Positions 39,901 through 40,545 of a stretch of DNA of 40,545 bases are shown one piece after another. The DNA is taken from assembly GCA_016217925.1 (NCBI GenBank), contig JACRFK010000003.1, positions 335,656-376,200 of the forward strand, written 5' to 3'. The stretch is from Candidatus Kaiserbacteria bacterium (GTDB taxonomy: Bacteria; Patescibacteriota; Minisyncoccia; Phycocordibacterales; UBA2100). Made by a program: the position numbers and the translations under genes. Below the pieces are notes generated by a model, which was not told the DNA's origin, did not search any database, and saw nothing but the letters and a program-made list of their open reading frames with translations. Within the stretch, counting starts at the first letter, position 1. Each line of letters opens with the position of its first letter.

Positions 39901-40545
39901 GCCGGAGTCAGAGACGACGAAGCTCGCGGTCGTTGAGGCCTGCTGTTCGATGGCGAAGGTAGCCCAGGGAGAGGTGGTGCCGACGCCGACCAAGTTGGAG
40001 TTGCCGACGTTGCTGCCGTTGGTGACGACAAACTGCGTCATCGTGGAAGAGCCAATGGCGAAGGCCGGTCCACTGATACCGCTTGGGTTCACCGAGAGAA
40101 GCCCCCATGGAGAGGTTGTGCCCACTCCGACGCTTCCTCCACTTGTCGCAAAGTATCCGGAGCCGCTCGATGTGATGGCGGTCGAGGACGCGTACGTAAT
40201 CGTTGTGGCACCCGTGAGCGAGAAGAAGCTCGAGGTCGCAAGGGCGGTCGGGACTGCGGAAGCACCGGTTACGTTGGCCAAGATAGAGTTGGCGGCGATG
40301 GCGGCGAGTGACGCGGCACCTGCGGAGTACGAGAGGCCGTTGGTGAACGTGGTCGTTGCAGAGTTGAACTTCGAGAAGGAGGCACTTGTGAGACAGCCGA
40401 AGACGGAGTCCGAGGCGGTGTCACACGTGGTGTTCCCTGAGGCATACGTGAGACCGGTGGAGAAGGTGGTGGTCGCAACTCCCGTCCAGGTGCCTCCGGA
40501 GAATGCGAGGATTTGCCCGTTGGTTCCCGCGAAGAGCGAGGTGGT
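36988..40545 (-). CDS. giant tail-fibre-like surface protein, 5' end outside the window
   Basis: At least 1186 codons; the frame stays open to the right edge (SFSKFNSATTTFTNGLSY and similar upstream), so the track start at 40281 is internal. Repetitive, Ser/Thr/Gly/Ala-rich. About eight repeats of the G[IVL]GT[TS][TS]P type followed by a hydrophobic strand (VGIGTTSPFRLL, NIGIGTTTPQWLL, WVGIGTTTPSREL) alternate with AANSILANVTGASAVPTALATSS blocks; such repeats are typical of phage-tail-fibre-like and adhesin-like bacterial proteins. The C-terminal 150 residues (YTIDFDTLETGSDLWLFYQI, FDATVYYKKVPKENKLIIES, GEVSMRLSGNRFDF) resemble in layout the ends of the DHPLDP proteins. Probably a surface adhesin or fibre. 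Confidence 0.85.
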   Translation of the reverse strand, partial: TTSLFAGTNGQILAFSGGTWTGVATTTFSTGLTYASGNTTCDTASDSVFGCLTSASFSKFNSATTTFTNGLSYSAGAASLAAIAANSILANVTGASAVPTALATSSFFSLTGATTITYASSTAITSSGSGYFATSGGSVGVGTTSPWGLLSVNPSGISGPAFAIGSSTMTQFVVTNGSNVGNSNLVGVGTTSPWATFAIEQQASTTASFVVSDSGTSTPFLLVDGKGNIGLGTSTPYGLLTLYKTGSTAAASPQLVFSASSTISGVGNFLNNWAVGTDFNDGGKFKISSSSVIGTNDRFVIDGSGNVGIGTTTPWSNVNSVGSTLDLTSSGVVRLSMHDTAGTQEGSITANNAGLNLRVAGAATASNNIITFWTGNTNSDFTMSERMRIDSAGNIGIGTTTPQWLLNPFSATASQLALSAGAGIGQWAFRNAGGNFYLASTTADGTATSTTALFSITNASTTIANALYSGSLATSSFANGVNLTGGCFSINGTCVGGGGSGTVTSIATNDGLTGGTITTSGTIGLAAIAANSILANVTGASAVPTALATSSFFSLTGATTITYASSTATSVSGTASSTFGNIGTLTLTTDLSVANGGTGASTLTGLLQGNGTSAFTAITDSSTAGQVLRVTGASTYAWGALDLADTDAVTGDLPFSNLAQVSANSILGNITGSTGDAASISTSSLFAAGTAGNVLTYTTAGTWVPSATTTFSTGLTYASGNTTCDTASASVFGCLTSASFSKFNSATTTFTNGLSYSAGAASLSAIAANSILANVTGASAVPTALATSSFFSLTGATTITYASSTAITSSGSAYFATSGGSVGIGTTSPFRLLSMTSAVSTAQQAIAYDTANNTDILTSSVGDYFVYPSGDDALFNDSNLWVCTGGSGNTNGCPTGTPTTNGNLLVETRVGIATSTPRWELQVAGTRPSIAISDSNAAANLKHWTLSSQNGNLYFATSTDAYATSTIAAITVNSNGWVGIGTTTPSRELSTSGRLYVAAGGASGMGTATSTFQGDIKIVGKLDVGTIDPVYTIDGVKYATYGDSTIGIHEEVLQAITLSERGVNGKYSYTIDFDTLETGSDLWLFYQITDFGEDWKTLIVALTPGFDATVYYKKVPKENKLIIESSAPGEVSMRLSGNRFDFTKWGNLRTDQEDKSYKGFEINSKPVTISPAQSGTESAAQIATP
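38090..38428. repeat. internal repeat copy 1 of the giant gene
   Basis: About 340 bases closely similar at the DNA level to 40139-40477, including the shared stretch GAGCGAGAAGAAGCTCGAGG. The encoded segment runs from the SGSxYFATSGGS block back to FSTGLTYASGNTTC. Confidence 0.8.
38851..38971. repeat. internal repeat copy 2 (short) of the giant gene
   Basis: About 120 bases almost identical to the core of the other two copies, encoding AANSILANVTGASAVP and TSSFFSLTGATTI. Confidence 0.8.
40139..40477. repeat. internal repeat copy 3 of the giant gene
   Basis: About 340 bases matching 38090-38428 with few differences, consistent with recent duplication or gene conversion within the gene. Confidence 0.8.

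Noticed and set aside
40269-40478. Separate small gene at the right edge
   Set aside because: Shadow frame of the giant minus-strand gene, repeating the peptide of 38220-38522.
1-40545. CRISPR arrays, tRNA or rRNA genes, transposases
   Set aside because: No regularly spaced direct repeats, no tRNA-like cloverleaf with a T-arm consensus and no recombinase motifs were found on reading; the repeats present are intragenic coding repeats.

Overview
The window reads as part of a small-genome, fast-evolving bacterium, most likely a Parcubacteria/Patescibacteria (CPR) member. This is inference. It rests on many exported proteins of one unnamed family (motif FVIDHPLDP.NKLLYHS), an O-antigen-ligase-like protein with a TPR tail, very tight gene packing with ATGA overlaps, almost no Shine-Dalgarno sites, and no central metabolism. 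TGA is used as a stop (ATGA junctions), so the code is standard. I saw no rRNA, tRNA, CRISPR array or transposase. No gene-free stretch exceeds about 160 bases.

Layout. 0-5.5 kb: cassette A. On the minus strand lie a small membrane protein with a Cys-containing C-terminal tail, a degenerate PaaK-like protein, a PaaK-like adenylating enzyme and a glycine-rich exported protein; a 580-residue membrane-anchored exported protein diverges on the plus strand. 5.5-11.4 kb: an arylsulfotransferase-like propeller protein, a small nucleotidyltransferase, two DHPLDP proteins, an O-antigen-ligase-like protein and two small exported proteins. 11.4-12.6 kb: an isolated TctC/Bug solute-binding protein with a textbook promoter, SD and terminator. 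12.6-20.7 kb: cassette B, in which a second tail microprotein plus PaaK-like pair diverges from a dlt-type operon (acpS-dltC-dltX-dltA-dltB), followed by a second large exported protein and a third degenerate PaaK-like protein. 20.7-25.2 kb: an orphan DctP-type solute-binding protein, then cassette C (full-length PaaK-like enzyme, third tail microprotein, third large exported protein). 25.2-35.7 kb: six Cys/His-rich exported paralogues, a cupredoxin, a cupredoxin fusion, a YtkA/FixH-like protein and three DHPLDP proteins. 35.7-40.5 kb: an Ig-like surface protein and a giant tail-fibre-like surface protein that runs off the right edge.

How the genes may work together. The central observation is a recurrent gene set, present three times within 25 kb: a carboxylate-activating enzyme, a catalytically dead relative of it, a microprotein with one membrane helix ending in [LF]F[VIL][TN]C[DG]G, and a 540-590 residue exported protein with a fixed C-x7-C-D motif. 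In cassette B this set sits back to back with a D-alanylation-like operon that has its own DltX microprotein, while the large exported protein occupies the place where DltD is normally encoded. The DltB-like MBOAT has lost its signature histidines. I infer a cell-envelope acylation system in which Cys-tailed microproteins play a DltX-like role. This is a hypothesis from context and motif resemblance, not a demonstrated function. A second candidate system is the Cys/His-rich family with cupredoxins, which looks like extracytoplasmic metal (possibly copper) handling.
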